This document shows positions 1 to 9,910 of a DNA stretch of 37,916 bases, in pieces. The stretch spans positions 1 through 37,916 of the IMG/VR virus record IMGVR_UViG_3300012349_000011; one strand, 5' to 3'. Within the stretch, counting starts at the first letter, position 1; the number at the start of each line of letters is the position of its first letter. Made by a program: the position numbers and the translations under genes. The notes beneath the pieces were generated by a model. It did not search any database. It was given only the letters and a program-made list of their open reading frames with translations, and had not been told where the DNA came from. Origin of the DNA: a virus.

Positions 1-12
1 GGTAATGTAGTT

Positions 13-3000
13 GTGCAAAATGGGATACTGCAAGTAGATCAAACGCCCAACGAAGAGCATCATCACAAGGGATGGAGTTTTGGTAGGGCTTTCCATGACG
101 TGACGCACAATCCGATCACGGGTGCCGGTGGTGATGTTTTAAGCGGTGTCGTAAAAGGTTGGAATGTTATTACTTCTGGCGGCCCACCAACAGTCTCAGG
201 TTCGGATGCTGACGTTCAACGATTTATGAAACAGCAGGCAGAGGCTAAAGATGCAGGTTACGATGCTGATAACCCATTCAGCATGATTGCATTCCGGGCT
301 ACTGGCCATTCGCATGGCGATACAACTGCAATCGCTAATGATTGGGATACTAAAAATGCAGGAATGTTCGGTTGGGACGGCTCGGAGGCTGTCTCCCAGG
401 CTGAGAAATTCACCCGAGACCCTAAGCAGTGGCGGCAAGACATTCTCAATGACCCCAAGTACAAAGATAATCCAGCAAGTGCTGCTAGGTCGCTCCAAGA
501 AATCGGTGGGTCACAACAATTCCATGATCTTGTTAGTCGAGTTAATAGTGAGAAAGCTACAATTGGGAACACTATCGCTAATACGTTGGGGATTGATCCA
601 GTAAAGCACCCAGCGCTTTACAATTGGTCCGCTGCTGGGTTTGATGTAGCAGCTTCATTCGCTCTTGACCCCACTGTTCTTGCTATTGGCGGTCTTAGCA
701 ATCTCCGTAAAGCACAGTTGGCTATTCACGATCTTACCGATATGAATGGCCTAGCCAGGGTCCTTGACAGATCAACAACCTCACGCATTCCTATTCTAAA
801 CGCACGGCTTAAGGCACAGAATTCGGTGAAGCAGTTCGCCGAACACTTTGGTCCTGAACTTTTGAAGGCTGAAGCTGCTGATGACACCGTGAGAATGGGG
901 CAACTTTACGGCCAGGCTAATGCTGCCAATCCAGCACTGGCTAAGCTTCTGCCAGACATCATGGGCAAGAATGCCATTCAAGTGCACACTGAAGAGACTG
1001 CGTTTCAGCATGTGCTAGAGAAAGACTATGGCGGTTCAATTGATGAGACCGCTAAGGATCTAAGTTCAGCACGTGAAGGACTTTCTTATCTTGACGCTCG
1101 TCGTCTAGTTCAAGAGAACATTCAGAAGGAAGCCTCTCATTTCGTTGGTCGTCCTATCTACAGAGCAGTTGAAAAGGGCGAGCTTCCATTTGTCTATGAT
1201 TCTGCTGAGCCTCTTAATACTTACGATAAACTCGCTGACTATATCATTTCTAAGAATGGTTTAATGCGACTTTCTATCGGTCGTAATGCTATAGAGACTA
1301 CGCTCATGCCTGGTGCTGTCAGCCAGTACGGACTAAGAGCACTGCGAGGCAATATCGCATCTTGGCAAATTGGTCGAGACATCCAGCGCGGAGAGAAGAT
1401 CACTGATCGTTTGCAAGCTCTAAAGATTGCTGACCCGATTAAGTTCAAGACACTGATTGGCGAGAAAGATCTCGCCAAGATGGACCCACAAGCAGATGAT
1501 GCTTATGATCTCGAAACCGGTGCTCGACTTTCACCAGACGAGAAGGTGGTAATTGAAGGTCTACCGTCACAGAATCGTGCTCTTACTGGCACCGAACGAG
1601 GCTTGGCAAAAATCAACATCAGGCGTTACGGAACACCGACCATCCCAACTATAGCTGGTCAGGCTATTGGCCTTGCTCATCCCGCAGCGATTGCTGCACG
1701 GTCTAGATTAGCAGCAGCACGTTTTTCTAACTTCCTTCCTCGGACCACAAACATCAATCTAATGGATGCCAGTGGCTTAGAAATTGGGAATCGTATGGCA
1801 AGGACATATCTTACCAAAGGTGATGCAGCGTTATGGACTGCGCAGTATGCACTCGGCGATGGGGGAACAAGAGAAACACTTATCCAGGGATTGATTGACC
1901 AGCTTGGTAATGCTTCTGGTATGACTCGTACAGAGCAGGGTCGTGCAATGCTTGGTGCTGCCAAGACTCCTGACGTGGGTCAAATATATACGCATACCGG
2001 TAATGAACTAACGATCAACGGTCAGAAGTTTGGATTGCACCTTGGACAAATGCGTACGAATTATCGAATCATGGGATTCGGTGAAATGCAACACGAAGCA
2101 GCCAAGGTCGGTTTAATCTCTGGCACACTTGGCCGTTTCATTGGTAACAAGTATGCAGATGCATTTGGTGCCCTTTGGCGTTTAGGTGCGTTGTCTCGAC
2201 CCACTACTGCCATTCGAGCAGCAATCGAATCTTGGCTTAATGCGACCGTTAAAGGCATGGGACTTGAGGGACTTAAGTCTAAGGCATTTTTGGTTGAACA
2301 TCGAATGCTACAAGGCCAGACATTTGGTAGAACTCGTTTTGGAAATGCCATGGGTAGCTTCTTCCCGACCGCTAAGGTAGGCGATTTCTACCGTCACACT
2401 CTGATTCGTGGTATGACGGATGAAGAGAAAACAATCGCCCTAGAAGATTTTCCTGATGTTGTTCCAGATATGGCTGCTCAGTTCACCGTAGAACACATGA
2501 GAGCAGAAATTGATCCGCTAGGCGCTAATGATGCAGGAGCTATTGCACGGGATGGTCTCAACCCAGCGCTTCTGCAATTTGACGCAGCTAAGGATTTAAA
2601 GTGGGGTAAGGGTGGAAAGATCAGAGAGGGCTACCGACTTCAGCCTACCGATGGAGTTGAGGGTGCAGACCGTTATGCCACGGCACTGGCAGTCGCGGTC
2701 AACAAGTCTCCTAATGTCTCCAAAGCTATTATCATGGCGCTTAGAAACCCTGACGATCCAGAAGGGGTTGCTGGTGTAGTTAGAGCAATGGATGCTCCTG
2801 AGATTAGGAACTTAAGGAATCTTAGTCCTTGGGGAAAGTATTACTGGAAGGATGGGGAGACTGACGGAACCCTTGCCAAAACTAAAGAACAGGTTGAGTT
2901 AGGCAAAAGGCAGTTGGCTCAGGCTCAAATTGACGATATGAAATATATGTTTCAAAGTCGCAATGGAGATACCCTTACTCTAGTTCAGCAATACATCCTT

Positions 3001-4956
3001 GACAATAACAAGGCTCCTGATGCACGTTGGCTATTGGATAACTTATCAGATGATAACCGTCCTACTGCTGCTTTAGCTCCTGTATTTGTAGGTAAGCCAG
3101 CTAATGGACTGCTTGGATTTCTAAATGGTCTTACTTCTTGGGAAGGTAAGTTCTACCAGTGGGCAGTTGAGCGACCTATTCAACGTACTACTACAGCGCC
3201 ACTTTTTGGTGCAGCATACGTTGATGAGAAAATTGCCTTAAAGGGTTTCCAGAAGCAGATAGCCGAGCAACTCGGTGAAGAGGCTGCCAATAATACGGTC
3301 AAGGGTATTGCAACTCAGCGTGCTTGGGAGCGAGTAGCTCTCATGGTGGACGATCCTCAGCTTAAATCCCAAATGGATATCATTGGTCGAAACTTCTTTG
3401 CTTTCTCGCGAGCTACAACGACCATGGTTCGACGTTGGGGCTTGACATTCTATCAGAATCCAGCAGCTGCTAGGCGAATGATGTTGGCATGGGAGGGGGC
3501 AGTACATTCCGGGATGGTCTATACAGACCAGAATGGTCAGAAGATGTTTACGTTCCCTGGCTCCGGTGCAATGATGAGCGCGTTGCAAGAGCTAATGTCT
3601 AACGTGCCAGCTTTCAAGGATGTTGCAATGTATCCAACTGCGGATATTACTGGTAAGGTTACACAGATTATTCCCGGCTCTGCAAATCCGTTCCAGTTCT
3701 CTATGTCTCCTGTCATCACAATCCCAATGACAAAGGTGACTCAGATGTTTCCCGATTCACATGCAATTTGGGACGAGATCAACACAACCATGAACGGTCA
3801 GTATGCCGCCCAGGGTATTAAAGCAACGTTGGAACCAACACTCGTACGTGGATTTTTTCAAATGGAAGATGACACCCGTAATGGTTTGCTTAGTTCAGCC
3901 ATGATGGGGACTATTGCCAACCTATCTGCTGCTGGTTTAGTTCCGAAAAAAGATGCAACTTCTGATGAGCAGGACAAGTTCCTTTCTCGTGTCAAGGATG
4001 GCACAAGGTCCGCTCTGTTTATCCGTGCAATTTTTGCTCCATTTCTGTTTGCAAATCCAGGGAATGTTCAGCAAGGGGTTCATCCCGCCGACTATCCTTA
4101 TGCAGTTACAGGCGCTAAGAACCTCGACGCTGAATACAAGGAAATCGTTGACGATGTTGGGGGTGACCTTGGTCGAGCACAGCAAATTTGGTTAGCACTT
4201 CATCCAGACGCGATTGCATACACGGTACCCAAGTCATACGCCGCTGTAAACAAAGCCTCTCTCCCGGCTACGGCGGCTTCGTTAGATTGGGTGCAACAGC
4301 ACCAAGGTTTTCTAAAGAAATATAAGTCAATTGGTGCATACTTTATTCCACCAAACACAACAGGTGATCCTTTCTCGATGCAAGCCTATCAGGCTCAAAT
4401 CGAATCAGGGTTAAGGGTTCGCAAGACGCCAGAAGAATTCTATAAGGATGTCCGCTCTGCCGGTGCTGACAATCAGTATTTTGCTATGCAAGATATGTAC
4501 CACACTGATAAGAATAATGCACTGGCTGAAGGTAACAAGCAACTAGCCGATATACTTGATGCCAAGTGGACAGAATGGAAGAGGCAATTCAGTGCTCTGA
4601 ATCCAATTTGGGCTGATAAGCGTGCAGGTGCTGAGACACTACGGCTGGACGCTCAGGACAAGCTTAACTCTTTGACCAACATGGTTAATGCCAATGAAGT
4701 ACCAAAGTCTATGCCGAAGGCCGTAGTGTCGAATATGATTCAGGCTTACAAGGATTATGAAGATTTTATTCATTCGTATGCTGGTCAGGACGACCAAACT
4801 TTAGCTATGCATTCTCAAGCTGCTAGTCGATTCATCAATTACATGAGTGGTGTTGTATCGGCTCACCCGGAAGTTACTAGCCTTTATAATGGCATCTTCC
4901 GTCAACTTGACTCGAATCTTGAAACGGTGGCTGTGATTACAGGAGGGCAAGCCTAA
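13..4956 (+). CDS. Giant virion protein, probable internal/ejection protein (5' end may lie outside window)
   Basis: A 1647-residue reading frame from a GTG at 13. It is open to the window edge with no upstream stop, so the true start may be outside. No enzymatic motif is obvious. The protein is mostly helical and alanine-rich, with a charged, histidine-containing N-terminus (EEHHHKGW near residue 15). It overlaps the next gene by one base (TAATG). The three genes behind it and the scaffold/capsid pair further on place it in the virion block. Because no tape-measure or tail-tube genes are present, its size and position suggest a large internal virion protein ejected with the DNA in a podovirus-like particle. 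A MuF-like or other head protein is possible. The virion role is fairly safe; the exact role is inferred. Confidence 0.8.
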   Translation: MQNGILQVDQTPNEEHHHKGWSFGRAFHDVTHNPITGAGGDVLSGVVKGWNVITSGGPPTVSGSDADVQRFMKQQAEAKDAGYDADNPFSMIAFRATGHSHGDTTAIANDWDTKNAGMFGWDGSEAVSQAEKFTRDPKQWRQDILNDPKYKDNPASAARSLQEIGGSQQFHDLVSRVNSEKATIGNTIANTLGIDPVKHPALYNWSAAGFDVAASFALDPTVLAIGGLSNLRKAQLAIHDLTDMNGLARVLDRSTTSRIPILNARLKAQNSVKQFAEHFGPELLKAEAADDTVRMGQLYGQANAANPALAKLLPDIMGKNAIQVHTEETAFQHVLEKDYGGSIDETAKDLSSAREGLSYLDARRLVQENIQKEASHFVGRPIYRAVEKGELPFVYDSAEPLNTYDKLADYIISKNGLMRLSIGRNAIETTLMPGAVSQYGLRALRGNIASWQIGRDIQRGEKITDRLQALKIADPIKFKTLIGEKDLAKMDPQADDAYDLETGARLSPDEKVVIEGLPSQNRALTGTERGLAKINIRRYGTPTIPTIAGQAIGLAHPAAIAARSRLAAARFSNFLPRTTNINLMDASGLEIGNRMARTYLTKGDAALWTAQYALGDGGTRETLIQGLIDQLGNASGMTRTEQGRAMLGAAKTPDVGQIYTHTGNELTINGQKFGLHLGQMRTNYRIMGFGEMQHEAAKVGLISGTLGRFIGNKYADAFGALWRLGALSRPTTAIRAAIESWLNATVKGMGLEGLKSKAFLVEHRMLQGQTFGRTRFGNAMGSFFPTAKVGDFYRHTLIRGMTDEEKTIALEDFPDVVPDMAAQFTVEHMRAEIDPLGANDAGAIARDGLNPALLQFDAAKDLKWGKGGKIREGYRLQPTDGVEGADRYATALAVAVNKSPNVSKAIIMALRNPDDPEGVAGVVRAMDAPEIRNLRNLSPWGKYYWKDGETDGTLAKTKEQVELGKRQLAQAQIDDMKYMFQSRNGDTLTLVQQYILDNNKAPDARWLLDNLSDDNRPTAALAPVFVGKPANGLLGFLNGLTSWEGKFYQWAVERPIQRTTTAPLFGAAYVDEKIALKGFQKQIAEQLGEEAANNTVKGIATQRAWERVALMVDDPQLKSQMDIIGRNFFAFSRATTTMVRRWGLTFYQNPAAARRMMLAWEGAVHSGMVYTDQNGQKMFTFPGSGAMMSALQELMSNVPAFKDVAMYPTADITGKVTQIIPGSANPFQFSMSPVITIPMTKVTQMFPDSHAIWDEINTTMNGQYAAQGIKATLEPTLVRGFFQMEDDTRNGLLSSAMMGTIANLSAAGLVPKKDATSDEQDKFLSRVKDGTRSALFIRAIFAPFLFANPGNVQQGVHPADYPYAVTGAKNLDAEYKEIVDDVGGDLGRAQQIWLALHPDAIAYTVPKSYAAVNKASLPATAASLDWVQQHQGFLKKYKSIGAYFIPPNTTGDPFSMQAYQAQIESGLRVRKTPEEFYKDVRSAGADNQYFAMQDMYHTDKNNALAEGNKQLADILDAKWTEWKRQFSALNPIWADKRAGAETLRLDAQDKLNSLTNMVNANEVPKSMPKAVVSNMIQAYKDYEDFIHSYAGQDDQTLAMHSQAASRFINYMSGVVSAHPEVTSLYNGIFRQLDSNLETVAVITGGQA

Positions 4957-5894
4957 TGGCTTATCTAAACGAACCTTCTGTCCCTGGTGTTCCTAATCCT
5001 CCACAGTTGCCACAGAATACAAGTGGCACTGGACTACCAACCTATAAGGATTTGACCCTTGCCCCGACTTCCTCACCGGTTGTCCCGGGATCTCCTGAGT
5101 GGTACCAAAGTGAACTTCCAGGTATTTTCGGTGCACCAATCTTCATTGGTATTACACCTGGACCAGTTGTGAGCGGACCACAATCTGAACACGGTGGTGG
5201 CGGCCCCATCCACATGGAAGGTGCAAGTAACTATACAAACACCGAACGGCTTTACAAGGCATTCTTGGCATTGTCTCATGCAAATAAAAACGCTTATATG
5301 ATGGTTCAAGGACAACTCTATGACGCAGGAATGTATGGTGACTCTCCAAGGACCAGTGTCCATTGGGGATTACTTGATGATGCAAGCCGCGATGCGTTCA
5401 AGAAAGCATTAGGCAATTACGTTGCTGCTTCAACGGGGGCCGGAGTTCCTCTTACTTGGGATGAGTTTATGGTTGAACAAGCTAAGCAGGGACGTATTAA
5501 TCAATCCCAGGGTGGAGTAGGTGGTGGTGTTGGTGGCGCTCCTGCGACGCCAGTCGTCCAACTTCAGGACCCGGCAAGCTTACGCCAAGCCGCTGAACAA
5601 GCGGCTCAAGCATCTCTAGGCCATGGTCTATCAGAAGATGAACTTAGTCAATTTGTGTCAGAATTTCAGACTAGACAAACGAATGCGCAAATGGCAGCTC
5701 AAACAGCAACCGGAACTTCGCCTGTAAGTGTGACCCAACCCGATATGATTGCTGAGGCTAATGCATTTGGCCAGCAAGAGAATCCACAGGGATATGCTAA
5801 TCACCAAGCTCAAGCATACACAAATGCATTCCTCAATATATTCTTGTCACCAGGTTCTCAGCGTGGCAATATTCAACCGGTCCCGAGAGCATAA
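4956..5894 (+). CDS. Proline/glycine-rich virion-block protein, unknown function
   Basis: A 312-residue protein starting at an ATG that shares its A with the upstream stop (TAATG), which implies translational coupling. The first 60 residues are rich in Pro, Ser and Thr and are probably disordered. A Gly-rich linker (GGVGGGVGGAP) lies near residue 190. The C-terminal third is Gln/Ala-rich and helical. No catalytic motif is seen. It lies between the giant protein and the lysozyme-domain protein, so it probably belongs to the same internal-protein set. I do not recognise the family. Confidence 0.75.
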   Translation: MAYLNEPSVPGVPNPPQLPQNTSGTGLPTYKDLTLAPTSSPVVPGSPEWYQSELPGIFGAPIFIGITPGPVVSGPQSEHGGGGPIHMEGASNYTNTERLYKAFLALSHANKNAYMMVQGQLYDAGMYGDSPRTSVHWGLLDDASRDAFKKALGNYVAASTGAGVPLTWDEFMVEQAKQGRINQSQGGVGGGVGGAPATPVVQLQDPASLRQAAEQAAQASLGHGLSEDELSQFVSEFQTRQTNAQMAAQTATGTSPVSVTQPDMIAEANAFGQQENPQGYANHQAQAYTNAFLNIFLSPGSQRGNIQPVPRA

Positions 5895-5903
5895 GGGGGA
5901 GAC

Positions 5904-7253
5904 GTGAGTAACTTTAGCACAATCGTCTCTTATCTCCAAAAGATGGGTCTTAACAAGGTTGCCATTGCTGGTATTATGGGTAACCTGATGGTTGAATCAG
6001 GATTCGACCCTAATAGCGGTAACCAGCGTGAAGGTGCTATTGGTATTGCTCAGTGGGAGGGTGGTCGTCGTACTACCCTTCAGGGGTTAGCGCATAGTAT
6101 GGGCTTGACAGAGAACAATCTTAAGGTCCAGCTTGAAATGCTCCGTAGAGAACTTAATGGTCGAAATCTTATTGGTGCTTTAAACCATGCAGGCAATGCA
6201 AGTAACGCGGCTGCTATTTTTGATTCTAAGTTTGAAGTATCTGCTGGTACCACTCGAACACAGCGTGTCAACTACGCTAACCAGTATTTTAAGTCAGGCC
6301 AGATTACTGGAAGTAGTGGCGGTGGGGGTGGGTCACTTCAGGGTCAGAATTTCGATGCGGTCACTGGCGGCAGTACGCGTAGCACAGCGGCAGACTATAA
6401 GAACGCAGAACCAAGCTTGGGTGGTTTGCTAACTGCTATACCAGAGCTTAAACATTTGTTAGACATTGCTATTAAGACAGACCAGCCTATAAATGACTTT
6501 ATCAATGCTATCAATAATTCGCATTGGTACAGATCCCACTCACAAACAGTCCGTAACAATCTTGCAATGCAGTTTAGTGACCCTGCGACTTGGGCTGCTA
6601 ATAACAAGTTAGCTTTTGCACATGTAGGATTATTGGCTGACCAAGTTGGAGTAAGGCTAAGTCACGCTCAGCAGGTTTATTTAACGCACCAATACCAGCT
6701 TGGAGCGTGGGACGACCAGCTACTCCAACAGCATCTTGGTTCATTCTATAAGACTGCCGAAAAGCCGACTGGTTTAGCTGCTCAATATTACCAAACTCTA
6801 GCTCAAGTATATGGAGATTATGGCGTGCCATATAATTTTGCGACATTGCAGCATAGAGTACAGCAGCTTGTCGCTGGTAACACGACTCCTGATACTTATA
6901 AGCAGCAAGCAATTGCTACAGCTAAGTCTATATATTCTGGCATAGCCAATCAAATTGATGCAGGTAATAGCGTTCGCCAAATTGCTGATCCTTATATTCA
7001 GACTAAAGCTAATCTACTTGAAGTAGCTCCTGGCAGTATCAGTTTTGCTAATGATCCATCTATCAAGCAAGCACTTCAGGGTCTTACCATGCCAGACGGT
7101 AAAGTGGATCGTACCCAAGCTACTCCGATTTGGCAGTTTGAGCAGCAAGTGCGTACTGACCCTCGGTGGCAATACACAAATAATGCCAAGGATGCAATGT
7201 CTACTGCATTAGTGCACATCGGCTCGGACTTCGGCTTTGGGCCACAAGGATAA
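5904..7253 (+). CDS. Virion protein with N-terminal phage-tail-lysozyme-like domain
   Basis: A 449-residue protein with a GTG start and a strong upstream AGGGGGAG ribosome site. Residues 1-130 resemble the phage tail lysozyme family (Pfam PF18013 type). The pattern GIMGNLMVESGFDP has a candidate catalytic Glu31, followed by GAIGIAQWEGGRR near 45-55, typical of lysozyme-fold murein hydrolases that act on the wall during DNA entry. A Gly/Ser linker (about 137-147) leads to a 300-residue helical, Gln/Ala-rich C-terminal region. Its place among putative internal proteins, away from the lysis genes, suggests an infection-stage wall-degrading protein. Family membership rests on motifs only. Confidence 0.8.
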   Translation: MSNFSTIVSYLQKMGLNKVAIAGIMGNLMVESGFDPNSGNQREGAIGIAQWEGGRRTTLQGLAHSMGLTENNLKVQLEMLRRELNGRNLIGALNHAGNASNAAAIFDSKFEVSAGTTRTQRVNYANQYFKSGQITGSSGGGGGSLQGQNFDAVTGGSTRSTAADYKNAEPSLGGLLTAIPELKHLLDIAIKTDQPINDFINAINNSHWYRSHSQTVRNNLAMQFSDPATWAANNKLAFAHVGLLADQVGVRLSHAQQVYLTHQYQLGAWDDQLLQQHLGSFYKTAEKPTGLAAQYYQTLAQVYGDYGVPYNFATLQHRVQQLVAGNTTPDTYKQQAIATAKSIYSGIANQIDAGNSVRQIADPYIQTKANLLEVAPGSISFANDPSIKQALQGLTMPDGKVDRTQATPIWQFEQQVRTDPRWQYTNNAKDAMSTALVHIGSDFGFGPQG

Positions 7254-7256
7254 ATC

Positions 7257-8102
7257 ATGCCAACTAAGCCACTTAACCCGACCCAACAATCTGCATTTGA
7301 TCTTATGACTAAGGTCTTGACTGATTGGGGTTTGGCAACCCTAGTTCCTGATCTAAAGAAATTGATCCTTAAGGGTGACCTTGCACCCGATACATTATCA
7401 TTAGCGTTATCGCAGACTAAAGCTTACAAGGAACGCTTTGTAGGAAATGAAATGCGTTCCAAGCAAGGACTGCCAGTTTTAACTCCTGCTCAGTATATTG
7501 CTCTAGAAGAGCAATACAATAACATCATGCGTGCTTATGGTTTACCAAAAGGATTCTACGATCAACACTCAGATTTCACCAAGTTCATTGGTAATGATGT
7601 GAGCCCTGCTGAACTTGAGGATCGGGTTAAAACCTACAGTGAACAATATGAGAATGCTGACCAGGCAGCTAAAGATGTTTGGCAACGATACTTCGGTCTC
7701 AGTCAAGGCGATGCAATTGCTCATATGATTGATCCTACTCGTTGGTCTAACGCCGATTTGCACAACAAGGCATTGCAGGTTGGTATTGGTACAGCTGCAC
7801 AAGAACAAGGAATCAAGGTATCCCAACAGCGTGCTCAGCAATTCCAAGAACAAGGTGTTACTCTAGCTGGCGCTCAAAAGGCTTACCAAGATATTGCTAG
7901 TGCTCAGTTTACCGATAAGTCTATTGCCCAACGATTTAGAACTACATTTGGGCAGGAAGAGGAAGAGAACGCCAGACTGCTTGGCCAGGCTGGCGATATT
8001 GAAAAGCTTAAGACCTTGCAGGGTTCGGAACAGGGACTATTTGCAGGTCATGGCGCTGCAACCGAATCTTCTAATGCACCCAATCTAAGTAATTATCTAT
8101 AA
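7257..8102 (+). CDS. Helical virion-block protein of a type seen in actinophages
   Basis: A 281-residue protein beginning three bases after the previous stop. It is helical and charged, with a central segment (YGLPKGFYD, then KFIGNDVSPAELEDRV, about residues 97-125) that I recall from proteins encoded near head genes of actinobacteriophages. The C-terminus is Gln/Glu-rich. It is the last gene before the tRNA and scaffold. It may be an internal protein or a neck/portal-associated protein. No enzymatic motif is visible. Confidence 0.75.
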   Translation: MPTKPLNPTQQSAFDLMTKVLTDWGLATLVPDLKKLILKGDLAPDTLSLALSQTKAYKERFVGNEMRSKQGLPVLTPAQYIALEEQYNNIMRAYGLPKGFYDQHSDFTKFIGNDVSPAELEDRVKTYSEQYENADQAAKDVWQRYFGLSQGDAIAHMIDPTRWSNADLHNKALQVGIGTAAQEQGIKVSQQRAQQFQEQGVTLAGAQKAYQDIASAQFTDKSIAQRFRTTFGQEEEENARLLGQAGDIEKLKTLQGSEQGLFAGHGAATESSNAPNLSNYL

Positions 8103-8106
8103 CACA

Positions 8107-8177
8107 CGCGGGATAGTGAAGGGGTATCACGAAAGGCCCATAACCTTTAGTCACGGGTTCGAATCCCGTTCCCGCTA
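8107..8177 (+). tRNA. tRNA with CAT anticodon (Met or Ile2), atypical
   Basis: A 71-base cloverleaf read by hand. The acceptor arm is 8107-8113 with 8170-8176, six pairs plus a C-T mismatch at the first pair. The D arm GTGA/TCAC encloses a loop with the GGGG of a normal D-loop. The anticodon stem AAAGG/CCTTT encloses CCCATAA, anticodon CAT at 8139-8141. The T arm ACGGG/CCCGT has the canonical loop TTCGAAT. The discriminator is A8177, and CCA is not encoded. Position 33 is C instead of the nearly universal T. The gene starts four bases after the stop of the preceding CDS. It could be elongator Met or lysidine-modified Ile; identity cannot be decided by eye. Confidence 0.85.
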
Positions 8178-8305
8178 CGGCCTCACCTAGACCGACCGGC
8201 CCTAGGTAGTGATATAAGTCCGGTAGTCGGATCGAGTTGTCCGTCCCCCTCGGATGGCTTTGGCTGACGACACACGTCCACAGTGACAAACAAAGGGAGT
8301 ATGAA
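8178..8305 (+). other. Structured leader between tRNA and scaffold gene
   Basis: A 128-base non-coding stretch. It contains ACCTAG...CTAGGT around 8187-8209 and an interrupted pairing CCGACCGG with CCGGTAGTCGG further on. These hairpins could separate tRNA processing from scaffold translation. I see no second tRNA and no strong promoter. Confidence 0.35.
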
Positions 8306-8869
8306 ATGCCTGATGAAACTGATGAATTCGGCAATGAAGAGTCGGATGGTATCAAGAATCTGCGTAAGGAATACAAGGCACGTGGCGAGGAAATCGAGAA
8401 TCTAAAGAAAACGCTCGCTCAGTTTGAGGCCCAGGCCCGAACGCAAACACTAGAAAACGCTTTGAAGGAAGCGAAGCTTGATACGAGATATGCGGCATTC
8501 TATGCCGGTGATGATGTTTCTAAGGAAGCGGTAAGTAAATGGCTTGATGCCAATAAGGAACTCTTTACCAAAACGGTCACAAAGACTGAGAGCGACGGCT
8601 CTGAGTCTAAGGGCGAAGGCGAAGAAGGCAAACAGGGCGAAGAAAAGGTTGACCAAGCTACCCGTGAGGCCGCTAGACGTGCCGCTGAATTAATGGGTCC
8701 AACCGAAGAGAGCGTCCAGCCTGTTGGAATTGCTGGGTATCGAGGAAATCCTGAAGAGCTAGCCAATCTCCTAGCCAACACTCCACAGACTCGTGAGGGC
8801 TATAAGCAATTGGTCCAACTCGGCATCATGCCAGATGTTGAGCTACAACCCGGAAGTCTCGGAAAGTAA
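8306..8869 (+). CDS. Capsid scaffold protein
   Basis: 187 residues from the ATG at 8306. This start is preferred over an in-frame start 69 bases upstream because AGGGAG lies about seven bases before it. The protein is highly acidic and charged: DETDEFGNEES at the N-terminus, a coiled-coil-like helix around 18-55 (KEYKARGEEIENLKKTLAQFEAQ in overall pattern), then a Glu/Gly/Lys-rich low-complexity stretch. Such a helical acidic protein directly before the major capsid gene is the standard position and composition of a scaffold. It would be internal to the procapsid and absent from mature heads. Confidence 0.8.
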   Translation: MPDETDEFGNEESDGIKNLRKEYKARGEEIENLKKTLAQFEAQARTQTLENALKEAKLDTRYAAFYAGDDVSKEAVSKWLDANKELFTKTVTKTESDGSESKGEGEEGKQGEEKVDQATREAARRAAELMGPTEESVQPVGIAGYRGNPEELANLLANTPQTREGYKQLVQLGIMPDVELQPGSLGK

Positions 8870-8937
8870 GTAATAGCTTACATCGCCATTTGCTTACCTC
8901 CAAAATCCGTCTAATAGAGAACTGAGGTAGACCTTAA

Positions 8938-9891
8938 ATGGTTGATGTGTTCACTACCACTACAACGTGGGCCAACCTGGTCGCGGCTGCGTATGATACG
9001 TTTGTCCGTTACCAGCTTCGCTCACGTCCTGTTTGGCGGCAGTTCGTGGACGTGCATCCCGTTGCTCCGACTATCCCACGAGCACCCTCGGTGACTCTGA
9101 ACATCATGCAGGAATACGCTGCCCTTGCGACCACGCCTCTTACAGAGAACGTGGACGTTTCGGCTGTTGCACCGCCTGCTCCTGTTCAGGTGACCGTATC
9201 CGTCAACGAGTATGGTAACTCCGACCTTGTGACTTTGCGATTGAAGGACTTGGCTTATGCCCAGGTCGATCCAATTGTGGGTAACTTGCTTGGAAAGAAC
9301 ATGCTCGACACTATTGATAAGTTGGTGCAGACAACGGCTGACACCGGCACCAACGCTCTCTGGACTCGTAACTCTGCTGTGCAGTCTACGACTGCTGAGG
9401 CTACGATGGTCCAGGCTGCCACAGATTACATTACGGCTACTTCGATTAGGAACGCCACGTCGGTCCTGCGTCGTCGTAATGCAATTCCGTATGACAATGC
9501 TGGCAACTTTGTTGGTCTAGTGCATCCAGATATTGCTAACGATATTATGGGTGATTCTAGCTGGGTTGACCCTCACCGTTATGTGGATACTGCGAATATC
9601 TACAATGGCGAGATCGGCACCTATATGGGTGTCCGATTTATGTCAACTCCTCGTACGTTCATTAACCTTACTGGTGGCGCCGGTACGATCCACGTTTATC
9701 GTACTTATGTCCTTGGTAAGGAAGCTCTCGTAGAGGCTATGATTCGTGACGGTGGAATTGTCATTGGTAACCAGACTGACAAGCTGAAGCGATTCTTCCC
9801 GATCGGTTGGTACGCCGACCTTGGTTGGGCGTTCTTCCGTCAGGAGGATGCGCAGCAGATCCGCTCCGTGTCCAGTATTGTTGCTCTCTAA
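8938..9891 (+). CDS. Major capsid protein, N4-gp56/P22-coat-like
   Basis: A 317-residue protein starting at ATG 8938 after GAGG and an A/T-rich spacer. The layout LTENVDV ... VTVSVNEYGNSDLVTLRLKDLAY ... LLGKNMLDTIDKL (about residues 60-130) matches the HK97-fold coat proteins of the N4-gp56 family, where a conserved EYGN segment is followed by a long spine helix. Codons here look more GC-rich than in neighbouring genes, as often seen for highly expressed capsid genes. It follows the scaffold directly, which supports the call. Confidence 0.85.
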   Translation: MVDVFTTTTTWANLVAAAYDTFVRYQLRSRPVWRQFVDVHPVAPTIPRAPSVTLNIMQEYAALATTPLTENVDVSAVAPPAPVQVTVSVNEYGNSDLVTLRLKDLAYAQVDPIVGNLLGKNMLDTIDKLVQTTADTGTNALWTRNSAVQSTTAEATMVQAATDYITATSIRNATSVLRRRNAIPYDNAGNFVGLVHPDIANDIMGDSSWVDPHRYVDTANIYNGEIGTYMGVRFMSTPRTFINLTGGAGTIHVYRTYVLGKEALVEAMIRDGGIVIGNQTDKLKRFFPIGWYADLGWAFFRQEDAQQIRSVSSIVAL

Positions 9892-9910
9892 GTTAGGTTT
9901 GGTGGTCTCT

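Noticed and set aside
3238-3588. 116-residue leftward reading frame within the giant protein
   Set aside because: Lies fully antisense to a long, well-supported gene and has no ribosome site or recognisable sequence.
8178-8240. Second tRNA after the CAT tRNA
   Set aside because: No T-loop (TTCRA) and no acceptor pairing could be formed.
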